From an uncultured Eisenbergiella sp. (GTDB taxonomy: Bacteria; Bacillota; Clostridia; Lachnospirales; Lachnospiraceae), in the NCBI GenBank assembly GCA_947626995.1, contig CANQUI010000008.1:1-52759 (forward strand): a stretch of DNA of 52,759 nucleotides, written 5' to 3'. Positions 17,837-25,811 of the stretch are shown here, piece after piece; the first letter of the stretch is position 1; each line of letters opens with the position of its first letter. Under the pieces are notes generated by a model. It searched no databases, was not told where the DNA came from, and worked only from the letters and a program-made list of their open reading frames with translations. A program made the position numbers and the translations under genes.

Positions 17837-18793
17837 TTGAAAACCACGGTGGTCATTCCCAATTATAACGGAATCGAATATTTGAAGGGCTGTCTGGAAA
17901 CGTTGGAAAAGAGCACGGTAGAACTTTCCGTGGTGGTGGTGGATAACGGATCCAAGGACGGCAGCCGGGAATGGGTAAGCGCCCATTATCCCGGGGCGCG
18001 CCTCCTCGCTTTTTCGGAAAACAGGGGATTTTGCGAGGCGGTCAACGCCGGGATCCGGGCGGCCAAAACGCCGTACGTCTTTTTGTTAAACAACGACACC
18101 CGGGTGGAGCGAGACTGCGTGGAAAGGCTGGAGGCGGCCATGGAGCGGGATTTGAGGATCTTTTCCGTGGGGGCCCGGATGCTTTGTATGTACGCGCCGG
18201 ATCGTATCGACGGCGCCGGCGATCTGTACTGCGCCTTGGGATGGGCCTTTGCCGTGGGCAAAGGGAAGCCAAAAGACCGCGTAAAAAATCCCGGGGACGT
18301 GTTTTCCAACTGCGCGGGGGCGGCGCTGTACCGCAGGGCGTATCTGGAAAAAACGGGCCTTTTTGACGAGACTCATTTCGCGTATCTGGAGGACGTGGAT
18401 CTGGGGTATCGGGCCCGGATCATGGGCTACCGCAATGTGACGGAGCCGTCGGCGGTGGTCTATCATGCCGGGAGCGCGTTTTCCGGCTCCCGCTACAATG
18501 AATTCAAGATCTCTCATTCCGCAAGGAATAATGTGTATCTGATCTATAAAAACATGCCGGTTTTCCAGATCCTGCTCAACCTGCCTTTTTTGCTGGCCGG
18601 GTTTTTGATCAAGCAGATCTTTTTTACCGCCCGGGGCTTCGGGGGCGTATACGCCCGGGGATTGCGGGAAGGCGTCAGGTTGTGCGCCTCCGAAAAAGGA
18701 CGGCGAAAAAAGGTTCCGTTTCGTATGCGCAACGCGGGAAATTACGCAAGGATTCAGTGGGAACTGTGGCGCAACCTGTTTTGGCGGCTGTAA
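17837..18793 (+). CDS. GT2 glycosyltransferase, rhamnosyltransferase-like
   Basis: A 318-residue single-domain GT2 enzyme. It opens with TTVVIPNYNGIEYLKGCLET, followed by VVVVDNGSKDGS, FLLNNDTRVE (DxD-type) and LEDVDLGYRARIMGY, the pattern of WbbL-type rhamnosyltransferases. Residues 240-270 form a hydrophobic segment (FQILLNLPFLLAGFLIKQIF) that probably holds it to the membrane. The start is TTG 17837, with only a weak purine-rich AGAGGGACGGA upstream; no in-frame ATG gives the N-terminal beta strand. Rhamnosyl specificity is a guess from pattern and from the rfb genes. Confidence 0.82.
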   Translation: MKTTVVIPNYNGIEYLKGCLETLEKSTVELSVVVVDNGSKDGSREWVSAHYPGARLLAFSENRGFCEAVNAGIRAAKTPYVFLLNNDTRVERDCVERLEAAMERDLRIFSVGARMLCMYAPDRIDGAGDLYCALGWAFAVGKGKPKDRVKNPGDVFSNCAGAALYRRAYLEKTGLFDETHFAYLEDVDLGYRARIMGYRNVTEPSAVVYHAGSAFSGSRYNEFKISHSARNNVYLIYKNMPVFQILLNLPFLLAGFLIKQIFFTARGFGGVYARGLREGVRLCASEKGRRKKVPFRMRNAGNYARIQWELWRNLFWRL

Positions 18794-18798
18794 AAAAC

Positions 18799-18827
18799 TT
18801 GTACTTTTTGGGAAGATATAGTATAAT
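18799..18827 (+). promoter_or_regulatory. Putative promoter of the initiating sugar transferase gene
   Basis: TTGTAC (18799-18804), 17 bp, consensus TATAAT (18822-18827), 50 bp before the start codon. Confidence 0.75.
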
Positions 18828-18876
18828 CTCGAAAGGGATTGTACCGCGCCGGATGGATTCATGAGGTCGCAAGGGA

Positions 18877-20295
18877 ATGATAAAGGACAACCAGAAGTAT
18901 TTTAATCGCCTGCATGTGGTATTGGATGCGCTGGTGATCGCGGGATGCTACATTCTGGCCTGGTGGCTGATGTTTGAAAGCGCCTTCGCGGATAAAAGCA
19001 TAGGTGTTCTTCACATGAGCATATATTTTTCTGCTCTGTATTTTATTGTGCCCGGCTATCTGATCCTCTATTATATTTTCCGGCTGTATACGCCCAAGCG
19101 GGTGCAGCGGGCGGAAGACGATATTTTGAATATCTGCAAAGCCAATCTGGTGGGTATTACGCTGATTCTGGCGGTGCTGTTTTTGGCCAACTCGCTGTTG
19201 GATTACACCCAGGACTTCTCCCGTTCCATGCTGGCTTTGTTTGCCGTTTTCAATACGGTTTTTACCATTCTGGTTCGGACGCTGATCCGGAAGGTCCTTC
19301 ACTTTTTCCGGAAAAGAGGATATAATCTCAAGCATATCCTGCTGGTGGGGTATTCCCGGGCGGCGGAGGCCTATATCGACCGGATCATGGCAAACCCCCA
19401 GTGGGGATATATGGTGCGAGGGATTCTGGACGATACGGTGCCCAGAGGCGCCGTCTATAAGGGCGTCAGGGTGCTGGGGGCCATCGACAATCTGTTTTAT
19501 ATCCTGCCGGAAAACAAGCTGGACGAGATCGCGGTGACGCTGTCTCTTTCCGATTACGACCGGCTGGAGGAGATTGTGAGCCTGTGCGAAAAATCCGGGG
19601 TGCATACGTCCTTTATTCCCGATTATAACAGCCTGATTTCCGGGAGACCCTATACGGAGGACTTAAACGGTCTTCCCATTATCAATATCCGGTATGTGCC
19701 GCTGAGCAATACCATCAACGCCGTGGCAAAGCGTACCGTGGATATTTTGGGTTCGCTGTTTGGGCTGGTGCTGACATCGCCGCTTTTGCTCATCGTGGCG
19801 ATTCTCATCAAGGCCACCAGCAAAGGGCCGGTGATTTACGCCCAGGAGCGGGTGGGACGGCACAACAAGGTCTTTCGGATGTATAAGTTCCGCACCATGT
19901 ACCTGCAGGATGTATCCGAGGAAAAGAAAGGCTGGACCACCAAGGACGATCCCAGAGTGACAAAGGTGGGCCGGGTGCTCCGACGGACAAGCATCGACGA
20001 GCTGCCGCAGCTTTTTAATATCCTCATCGGGAATATGAGCCTGGTAGGCCCCAGACCGGAGCGGCCGCAGTATGTGGAGAAGTTCCGGGAGGAGATCCCC
20101 CGCTACATGATCAAGCACCAGGTGCGTCCGGGACTGACCGGATGGGCGCAGATCAACGGCTATCGGGGCGACACTTCCATACGAAAGCGGATCGAGTACG
20201 ATATTTTTTACATTGAAAACTGGAGCATGGGATTTGATATCAAAATCCTTTTTCTGACCATTTTTAAAGGATTTATCAATGAAAATGCCTACTGA
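18877..20295 (+). CDS. Polyprenyl-phosphate sugar-1-phosphate transferase (WbaP/CpsE type)
   Basis: Starts glycan synthesis by moving a sugar-1-phosphate from a nucleotide sugar to undecaprenyl phosphate. The 472-residue protein has four to five N-terminal membrane helices (about 10-150), a Rossmann-like middle domain (ILLVGYSRAAEAYIDRI near residue 150) and a C-terminal bacterial sugar transferase domain: KRTVDILGSLFGLVL with a membrane re-entrant helix, QERVGRHNKVFRMYKFRTM, DELPQLFNILIGNMSLVGPRP and RPGLTGWAQINGY. ATG 18877 is used, with GAGG at 18863-18866. The following LCP gene starts 13 bases after the stop. Confidence 0.92.
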   Translation: MIKDNQKYFNRLHVVLDALVIAGCYILAWWLMFESAFADKSIGVLHMSIYFSALYFIVPGYLILYYIFRLYTPKRVQRAEDDILNICKANLVGITLILAVLFLANSLLDYTQDFSRSMLALFAVFNTVFTILVRTLIRKVLHFFRKRGYNLKHILLVGYSRAAEAYIDRIMANPQWGYMVRGILDDTVPRGAVYKGVRVLGAIDNLFYILPENKLDEIAVTLSLSDYDRLEEIVSLCEKSGVHTSFIPDYNSLISGRPYTEDLNGLPIINIRYVPLSNTINAVAKRTVDILGSLFGLVLTSPLLLIVAILIKATSKGPVIYAQERVGRHNKVFRMYKFRTMYLQDVSEEKKGWTTKDDPRVTKVGRVLRRTSIDELPQLFNILIGNMSLVGPRPERPQYVEKFREEIPRYMIKHQVRPGLTGWAQINGYRGDTSIRKRIEYDIFYIENWSMGFDIKILFLTIFKGFINENAY

Positions 20296-20308
20296 CAGGA
20301 GAGAAAAC

Positions 20309-21424
20309 ATGGCGAAGAGTTCGAATCACGGGAGAAAAAGTACGGAATCGAAAAAGGCGGCGCTTCGGCGCAAAAAGGCAAAACGCCGCAGGAGGATCAT
20401 TTTATTTACGGTGGAAATTATCGCGCTGCTGCTGCTTTTGGGTGCGATCGCCACGGTGGGAACGCTTCAGAAGATGGAGAAGATCGATCTTTCCGAAGAA
20501 GATATCGTGCTGAATGAAAAGGTGGAGCAAAACGAAGTCCTTAAGGGCTATCGCAACGTTGCGCTGTTTGGCGTGGATTCCCGGAAAGGAAAGCTGGGCA
20601 AGGGGCAGCGTACCGATACCATTATCATCGCCTCCATCAATATGGACACCGGGGATGTAAAGCTTTGCAGCGTATACCGGGACACCTATTTAAACCTCGG
20701 GAACGATTCCTATAATAAAGCCAACGGCGCCTACGCCAACGGCGGCGCGGAGCAGGCGCTCAATATGCTCAACTGGAACCTGGATATGAATATCAAGGAA
20801 TATGTAACGGTGGGCTTTGACGGACTCATCGGCGCCATTGACGAACTGGGCGGCGTGGAAATCGACGTACAGGAAAATGAGATCGAACACTTAAACAACT
20901 ATCAGCGAAGCATGTACATGGAAGAGGGAGATCCCGCGAGCAAGATCAATAACAACATCGTGGAGGTGACGTCTCCGGGGCTTCAGACGCTCAACGGCCT
21001 GCAGGCCACCGCCTACTGCCGCATCCGTTATGTGGGAGACGATTATGCCCGTACCCTGCGTCAGAGGAAGGTGCTGATGGCGGTGATGGATAAAGTAAAG
21101 CAGAGCAATCCCGCCACCGTGCTCAAGATTCTTTCCGATCAGATCGAAAACGTGCAGACCAACATCGATTTCGACGAGATGACGCAGATCCTTTCCGAGG
21201 CGTCCAAGTATCAGATCGTGGATCAAACCGGTATGCCGTTTGAGGAAGTACGAAAGAGCGGCCGTCTGGGAAAGAAGGGCTCCTGTATCGTGCCGATGGA
21301 TCTGACCCAAAACGTGCGGATGCTGCATGAATTCTTATTTGACGAATCCGATTATGAACCGTCGGATCAGGTGAAGCAGTACAGCCAGAAGATTCAAAGC
21401 GATGCCGCTCCGTATGGATTCTGA
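20309..21424 (+). CDS. LytR-CpsA-Psr family glycopolymer ligase
   Basis: Transfers polyprenyl-linked glycopolymers to peptidoglycan outside the membrane. The 371-residue protein has a very basic N-terminus (KKAALRRKKAKRRRR), one membrane helix (about 29-52) and an extracellular LCP domain with ALFGVDSRKG, the Arg-rich GQRTDTIIIASIN, VYRDTYLNLG, KANGAYANGG and ATAYCRIRYVGDDYARTLRQ. These include the conserved Asp and Arg residues that hold the pyrophosphate and metal. ATG 20309 with AGGAGAG at 20297-20303 is chosen; a longer in-frame start at 20279 would overlap the preceding gene. It fits as the last step of the polysaccharide pathway. Confidence 0.92.
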   Translation: MAKSSNHGRKSTESKKAALRRKKAKRRRRIILFTVEIIALLLLLGAIATVGTLQKMEKIDLSEEDIVLNEKVEQNEVLKGYRNVALFGVDSRKGKLGKGQRTDTIIIASINMDTGDVKLCSVYRDTYLNLGNDSYNKANGAYANGGAEQALNMLNWNLDMNIKEYVTVGFDGLIGAIDELGGVEIDVQENEIEHLNNYQRSMYMEEGDPASKINNNIVEVTSPGLQTLNGLQATAYCRIRYVGDDYARTLRQRKVLMAVMDKVKQSNPATVLKILSDQIENVQTNIDFDEMTQILSEASKYQIVDQTGMPFEEVRKSGRLGKKGSCIVPMDLTQNVRMLHEFLFDESDYEPSDQVKQYSQKIQSDAAPYGF

Positions 21425-21469
21425 TCCGCGGACAGACGCGGCCGCGCCGTTTCCATCCGCAAAACCGCC

Positions 21470-21519
21470 CGGCCGCTGCCGTTTGCGTTTTGCCCATGCA
21501 GCGGCCGCGGCCGTTTTTT
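21470..21519 (+). terminator. Probable intrinsic terminator after the LCP gene
   Basis: CGGCCGCTGC (21470-21479) pairs with GCAGCGGCCG (21498-21507). A T run (21514-21519) follows after six more GC-rich bases that may extend the pairing in other ways. Confidence 0.55.
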
Positions 21520-21536
21520 ATCAAAGGAGATTTGTT

Positions 21537-22475
21537 ATGCGCGTGGATGTCATCATCCCGTCCTTTCGCCCGCAGAAGCGTTTTTTTGAGCTGATCGAAA
21601 GGCTGGAACAGCAGACGGTGCAGATTGGCCGGATCATTGTCTTTAATACACAGCCGGAAAAGGAAGCGGATCCGGCGTGGGTTCCCGATCTTTTGCGGGA
21701 GCATCCTTCTGTGCGGTTTTTTCGGGTTTCGGAAGCAGCGTTTGATCACGGGGGAACGCGTCAGGCCGCCGCAGCGGAATCGGACGCGGAATTTTTTATC
21801 TGCATGACCCAGGACGCGCTGCCGGCCGATAATTTTTTGGTGGAACGGCTGACGGAGGCGCTGCTTGGGCGCGAAGACGCGGCGGTGGCCTATGCGCGTC
21901 AGCTGCCCGAGGCGGACGCCTCGCCCATCGAACGCTTTACCCGGACGTTCAATTATCCGCAAGACGACCGGGTCAAGACCCTGGCGGATCTTCCGGCGCT
22001 GGGGATCAAAACCTTTTTCTGTTCCAATGTCTGCGCGGCTTACAGGCGCAGTTTTTTTGAACAACTGGGCGGATTTTCCAGTCCCACGATTTTTAACGAG
22101 GATATGATCTATGCCGCCCGCGCCGTCAAAGCGGGCCATGCGGTGGTCTACGCGGCAGGCGCCCGGGTGATCCATTCCCACAATTACAGCCTGCGGCAGC
22201 TCTTTTCCCGCAATTTTGATCTGGGCGTGTCCCATGCCCAGTATCCGGAGATTTTCTCGGATGTGCCGCCGGAAGGGGAAGGAGCGAAGCTGGTGAAACG
22301 GACGGCCGTCTATCTGCTTAAGACGCATCCGTTTTTGTTGCCCCTGCTGTGTCTGCAAAGCGCGGCCAAGCTGACCGGATATTGGCTGGGGAAGCGTTAT
22401 CAAAGGCTGCCTCTTTTTTTGACGGCCCGTCTCAGTTTTCAGAAACCCTATTGGGAAAAGGAACGTCGGCCGTAA
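21537..22475 (+). CDS. GT2 glycosyltransferase
   Basis: A 312-residue GT2 enzyme beginning MRVDVIIPSFRPQKRFFELI. FDHGGTRQAAAAESDAEFF and FICMTQDALPA (DxD position taken by QDA) follow the rhamnosyltransferase pattern in which a His-Gly-Gly-Thr-Arg motif occurs. FNEDMIYAARAVKAGH and VIHSHNYSLRQLFSRNFDLG complete the domain, and a C-terminal amphipathic/hydrophobic stretch (LLKTHPFLLPLLCL) suggests membrane contact. AGGAGA at 21525-21530 is 6 bases from ATG 21537; a longer frame reading back into the LCP gene has no support. A terminator separates it from the LCP gene, so it may be transcribed separately or by read-through. Confidence 0.85.
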   Translation: MRVDVIIPSFRPQKRFFELIERLEQQTVQIGRIIVFNTQPEKEADPAWVPDLLREHPSVRFFRVSEAAFDHGGTRQAAAAESDAEFFICMTQDALPADNFLVERLTEALLGREDAAVAYARQLPEADASPIERFTRTFNYPQDDRVKTLADLPALGIKTFFCSNVCAAYRRSFFEQLGGFSSPTIFNEDMIYAARAVKAGHAVVYAAGARVIHSHNYSLRQLFSRNFDLGVSHAQYPEIFSDVPPEGEGAKLVKRTAVYLLKTHPFLLPLLCLQSAAKLTGYWLGKRYQRLPLFLTARLSFQKPYWEKERRP

Positions 22476-22585
22476 GCGGTATTTTGGAGATTCATATTTT
22501 TTTATTATTTTTATCACAGAATGAACACAAAAGGTTTTTATACTGTGAATACCGTTACAGGAAAACAGAGGAAGAGGGTTGAAAG

Positions 22586-24055
22586 ATGTATCACGAAAAT
22601 GAACCGTATGATTCAGAAGAAAGAAACGAACAGTCGCAGCAGCAGGACGGACAGTACAACGGACAGTACGACGGATATGGCGAAAGGTACCGGCAGGAGC
22701 CAAACGGCGCCGGCGATCCCTATCGGCGGGATCCTGTGCGACCCAGGAAAAAAGGACGGGGCAAGGTGGTGCTTGCCGTATTGCTCACCGTGGTCTTTAT
22801 CGGATTTTGCGGCGTTGTCAGCTGGCTGGCGGTCAGATCCCTGGAAGGCCGTTTCCCCGGCCTGTCGGAACAGCCCGAGGCAGAGATTCTGGAGCAGGAA
22901 AGCACGACAGAGGGCGAGACGGAGCCGGTAGAAACCGTACCGGAGGACGAGAAGGTGCAGGAATCGATCCTCCAGGAGCAGACGGAGGAAGGCGCCTATG
23001 TGGCCACGGATGTGACAAAGGTGGTGGAAAACGTCATGCCCGCCTGTGTGTCCATCACCAACAACTTTAAACAGAAGGTGCAGGATTTCTGGGGCCAGAC
23101 CTATTCCCGGGACGCTCAGGGCAGCGGATCGGGCATCATCATCGGGCAGAATGAAACGGAGCTTCTGATTGTTTCCAACAATCATGTGGTGGACAGCGCG
23201 GATTCCCTGCAGGTGCAGTTTATTGACGGAGAGATCGTGGAAGCGATGATCAAGGGCACCGATCCCGATCTGGATCTGGCCATTGTGGCGGTTCAGCTTT
23301 CGGATATCCCGCAAGCCACCAAAGACACCATCGTGGTGGCCAAGATGGGAGATTCGGATCACTTAAAGATCGGCGAACCGGCGATCGCCATCGGAAATGC
23401 GCTTGGATACGGACAGTCCGTGACCACCGGCGTCATCAGCGCCAAACGCGCCATGAGCGCCGAGGACGGCGAGGAGATGATCCAGACGGACGCCGCCATC
23501 AATCCCGGCAATTCCGGCGGCGCGCTGCTGAACATCCGGGGAGAGGTCATCGGCATCAATTCCAGTAAGACGTACGGTTCGGCCATTGAAGGAATGGGCT
23601 ATGCGATTCCCATTTCCACGGCGCGGCCGATCATTGACGAGTTGATGGAGAGAGAGACCAGGTCCCGTCTGGAGGACGAAGAGAGAGGTTATCTGGGGAT
23701 TTCCTGCATCACCGTCACCAGCGATCTGTCCGGGTATTTTGATCTGCCGGAGGGCGCTTTTGTAGCCCAGGTGTACAGCGGGACCGGCGCCGACCGGGCG
23801 GGATTGGTCCGGGGCGATATCATCACGGCGCTGGAAGGCGTTACGGTGACCAGCCAGGAGGAGCTGAACCGTCAGCTGAGCTTTTACGGGGCCGGAGAGA
23901 CGGTGGAGATCACCATCATGCAGGGCAGCCCTACGGGCTATAAGGCCAAAAACGTAGAAGTAACGCTGTCCTCCTACGAGGAAATGAACCGGAGCCAGAA
24001 GGCCAGCGAGGAGAAAGAAGAGCCTGTGCCCCAGGGCGCCGTCCAGCTGCCCTGA
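22586..24055 (+). CDS. htrA: HtrA/DegP-like membrane-anchored serine protease
   Basis: Trypsin-fold protease and chaperone facing the outside of the membrane. The 489 residues contain a Gln/Tyr/Asp-rich cytoplasmic tail, one membrane helix (61-83), an acidic linker, the protease domain with His200 in SNNHVVD, Asp230 in DLDLAIV and Ser310 in NPGNSGGALL, and one PDZ domain (about 375-465, YLGISCITV to VEITIMQG). The catalytic triad is intact. GAAGAGGG lies just before ATG 22586. It has the standard single-PDZ layout of Firmicute HtrA. Its closeness to the polysaccharide genes may be chance. Confidence 0.93.
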   Translation: MYHENEPYDSEERNEQSQQQDGQYNGQYDGYGERYRQEPNGAGDPYRRDPVRPRKKGRGKVVLAVLLTVVFIGFCGVVSWLAVRSLEGRFPGLSEQPEAEILEQESTTEGETEPVETVPEDEKVQESILQEQTEEGAYVATDVTKVVENVMPACVSITNNFKQKVQDFWGQTYSRDAQGSGSGIIIGQNETELLIVSNNHVVDSADSLQVQFIDGEIVEAMIKGTDPDLDLAIVAVQLSDIPQATKDTIVVAKMGDSDHLKIGEPAIAIGNALGYGQSVTTGVISAKRAMSAEDGEEMIQTDAAINPGNSGGALLNIRGEVIGINSSKTYGSAIEGMGYAIPISTARPIIDELMERETRSRLEDEERGYLGISCITVTSDLSGYFDLPEGAFVAQVYSGTGADRAGLVRGDIITALEGVTVTSQEELNRQLSFYGAGETVEITIMQGSPTGYKAKNVEVTLSSYEEMNRSQKASEEKEEPVPQGAVQLP

Positions 24056-24084
24056 TCGGGAGAACGGGACAGAAAAGAAAAGTG

Positions 24085-24131
24085 CAGTCCGGCCGTTGCC
24101 GCGGGTTTGTGGCAGCGGGCCGGACTGTTTC
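24085..24131 (+). terminator. Intrinsic terminator after htrA
   Basis: CAGTCCGGCC (24085-24094) pairs perfectly with GGCCGGACTG (24118-24127); further pairing inside the loop is possible and a TTT run follows. Confidence 0.75.
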
Positions 24132-24196
24132 ACATTCGGCCCTGGCCCCTGCATGGACACAAAATGAGGCTGTGCCGGGATTTCGATAAAGTTTAC

Positions 24197-24225
24197 TTGT
24201 ATCCCGCGGACGGATGTTTTATACT
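24197..24225 (+). promoter_or_regulatory. Putative promoter of the ClpX-like gene
   Basis: TTGTAT (24197-24202), 17 bp, TATACT (24220-24225), 29 bp before the start codon. Confidence 0.7.
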
Positions 24226-24254
24226 ATAGGCAGAGCAATCACGGGAGGTATCTC

Positions 24255-25763
24255 ATGAGCGAAATGGATCATTCGGATAAACAGGAAAACGGGCAGGAGT
24301 ACGAGGACGTCTGCTTTATCTGCCGCCGGCCTGAGAGCAAAGCGGGCAAGATGTTTCATCTGCCCAATCATATCTGCGTCTGCGACGACTGTATGCACAA
24401 GACGATGGATGCGGTCAGCCAGTACGATTATCAGGGGATGTTGAATAATCCTGAGGTATTGAACATGCTCAATACCCAGTTCGATCAGAAAAACAAACAG
24501 AAGGATGAGGATGAGAAGGAGAACGAAACGCAGGGATTCCCCAAAATCAATTTCATCAACCTGGCCGATCTGACCGGGGACGGGATCCCGCGCAAACAGA
24601 AAATCCGGAAAAAGAGCGGGCAGGAAAAGGAGAAGGCCTCGTTCGATATCCGCAGCATACCGGCGCCCCATAAGATCAAGGCCAGGCTCGATCAGTATGT
24701 GATCGGGCAGGAATACGCCAAAAAGGTGATCTCGGTAGCGGTCTATAACCATTATAAGCGGGTCTTTACCGGTACGATGGACGAGATCGAGATCGAAAAA
24801 TCCAATATTCTGATGATCGGCCCTACGGGAAGCGGAAAGACTTATCTGGTCAAGACGCTGGCGCGGCTTCTGGATGTGCCGCTGGCCATTGCCGACGCCA
24901 CCTCGCTGACGGAGGCGGGCTACATCGGCGACGATATTGAGAGCGTGGTCAGCAAGCTGCTGGCGGCGGCGGACAACGACGTGGAGAGGGCGGAACAGGG
25001 CATTATTTTCATCGACGAGATCGATAAAATCGCCAAAAAGCAAAACACCACCTCCCGGGACGTATCGGGAGAGTCCGTGCAGCAGGGGATGCTAAAGCTT
25101 CTGGAGGGAGCGGAGGTGGAAGTCCCCGTGGGGGCCAATTCCAAAAACGCCATGGTGCCGCTGGCTACCGTGAATACGAGGAATATTCTGTTTATCTGCG
25201 GCGGGGCCTTCCCGGATCTGGAGGAGATCATCCGGCAGCGGCTGCGCAAGCAGACCTCCATCGGGTTTACGGCGGAGCTGCGGGATAAGTGGGATAAGGA
25301 AAAGGATATCCTTTCCCGCGTGACGGTGGAAGATATCCGCAATTTTGGCATGATCCCGGAATTTATCGGCCGGCTGCCCGTGATCTGCACCCTGCAGGGG
25401 CTCAATCAGGATATGCTGGTGCGCATCCTCAAAGAGCCCAAAAACGCCATTTTAAAACAATATCAGAAGCTGCTGGAGTTAGACGAGGTGAAGCTGGACT
25501 TCACCGACGGCGCGCTGGAGGCAATCGCCAAAAAGGCCATGCAAAAGGACACGGGGGCCCGTGCGCTGCGTTCCATCATAGAGGAATTCATGCTGGATAT
25601 CATGTATGAGATTCCAAAGGATGAGAATATCGGCCGCGTGACGATCACACGGGAATACATCGAAGGCACGGGCGGGCCGATCATCGACATCAGGAGCAAC
25701 AGCTATTCTCTGGGCGATATGGAGAAGATGAACGCCATCGAAGAAACCTCATATAATAGTTAA
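24255..25763 (+). CDS. clpX: ClpX-type AAA+ unfoldase, long form
   Basis: ATP-driven unfoldase that delivers substrates to ClpP. The 502 residues are about 80 more than usual ClpX. A C4 zinc-binding domain is present (Cys20, Cys23, Cys43, Cys46), then a Lys/Glu/Asp-rich insert (about 75-130), then the AAA+ module: Walker A GPTGSGKT (189-196), pore loop GYIG (221-224, canonical GYVG), Walker B IIFIDE (249-254). The SIGF sequence near residue 342 matches the IGF loop that docks ClpP, so peptidase pairing is likely. No clpP or tig is next to it, unlike the usual clpX locus, so this may be a paralogue. GGAGG at 24243-24247 is 7 bases from ATG. Confidence 0.88.
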   Translation: MSEMDHSDKQENGQEYEDVCFICRRPESKAGKMFHLPNHICVCDDCMHKTMDAVSQYDYQGMLNNPEVLNMLNTQFDQKNKQKDEDEKENETQGFPKINFINLADLTGDGIPRKQKIRKKSGQEKEKASFDIRSIPAPHKIKARLDQYVIGQEYAKKVISVAVYNHYKRVFTGTMDEIEIEKSNILMIGPTGSGKTYLVKTLARLLDVPLAIADATSLTEAGYIGDDIESVVSKLLAAADNDVERAEQGIIFIDEIDKIAKKQNTTSRDVSGESVQQGMLKLLEGAEVEVPVGANSKNAMVPLATVNTRNILFICGGAFPDLEEIIRQRLRKQTSIGFTAELRDKWDKEKDILSRVTVEDIRNFGMIPEFIGRLPVICTLQGLNQDMLVRILKEPKNAILKQYQKLLELDEVKLDFTDGALEAIAKKAMQKDTGARALRSIIEEFMLDIMYEIPKDENIGRVTITREYIEGTGGPIIDIRSNSYSLGDMEKMNAIEETSYNS

Positions 25764-25774
25764 AACGGAAATGT

Positions 25775-25802
25775 TGCGGCCGGGGATTCTCTGTCGGCCG
25801 CA
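25775..25802 (+). other. Hairpin between the ClpX-like gene and the subtilase gene
   Basis: TGCGGCCG (25775-25782) pairs with CGGCCGCA (25795-25802) across a 12-base loop. No T run follows, so it is not a clear terminator; it may affect read-through or mRNA stability. Confidence 0.4.
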
Positions 25803-25811
25803 GAGGTTGAG

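Noticed and set aside
22501-22585. TATACT at 22539-22544 as the htrA promoter
   Set aside because: No acceptable -35 hexamer lies 16-18 bp upstream (the region reads ACAGAA-like), so the promoter could not be supported.
25729-25757. TATAAT at 25752-25757 as a promoter for the subtilase gene
   Set aside because: The -10 is perfect, but the -35 region at the right distance (TGAACG) is poor and it lies in the end of the ClpX-like coding region. Too weak to list as a feature.
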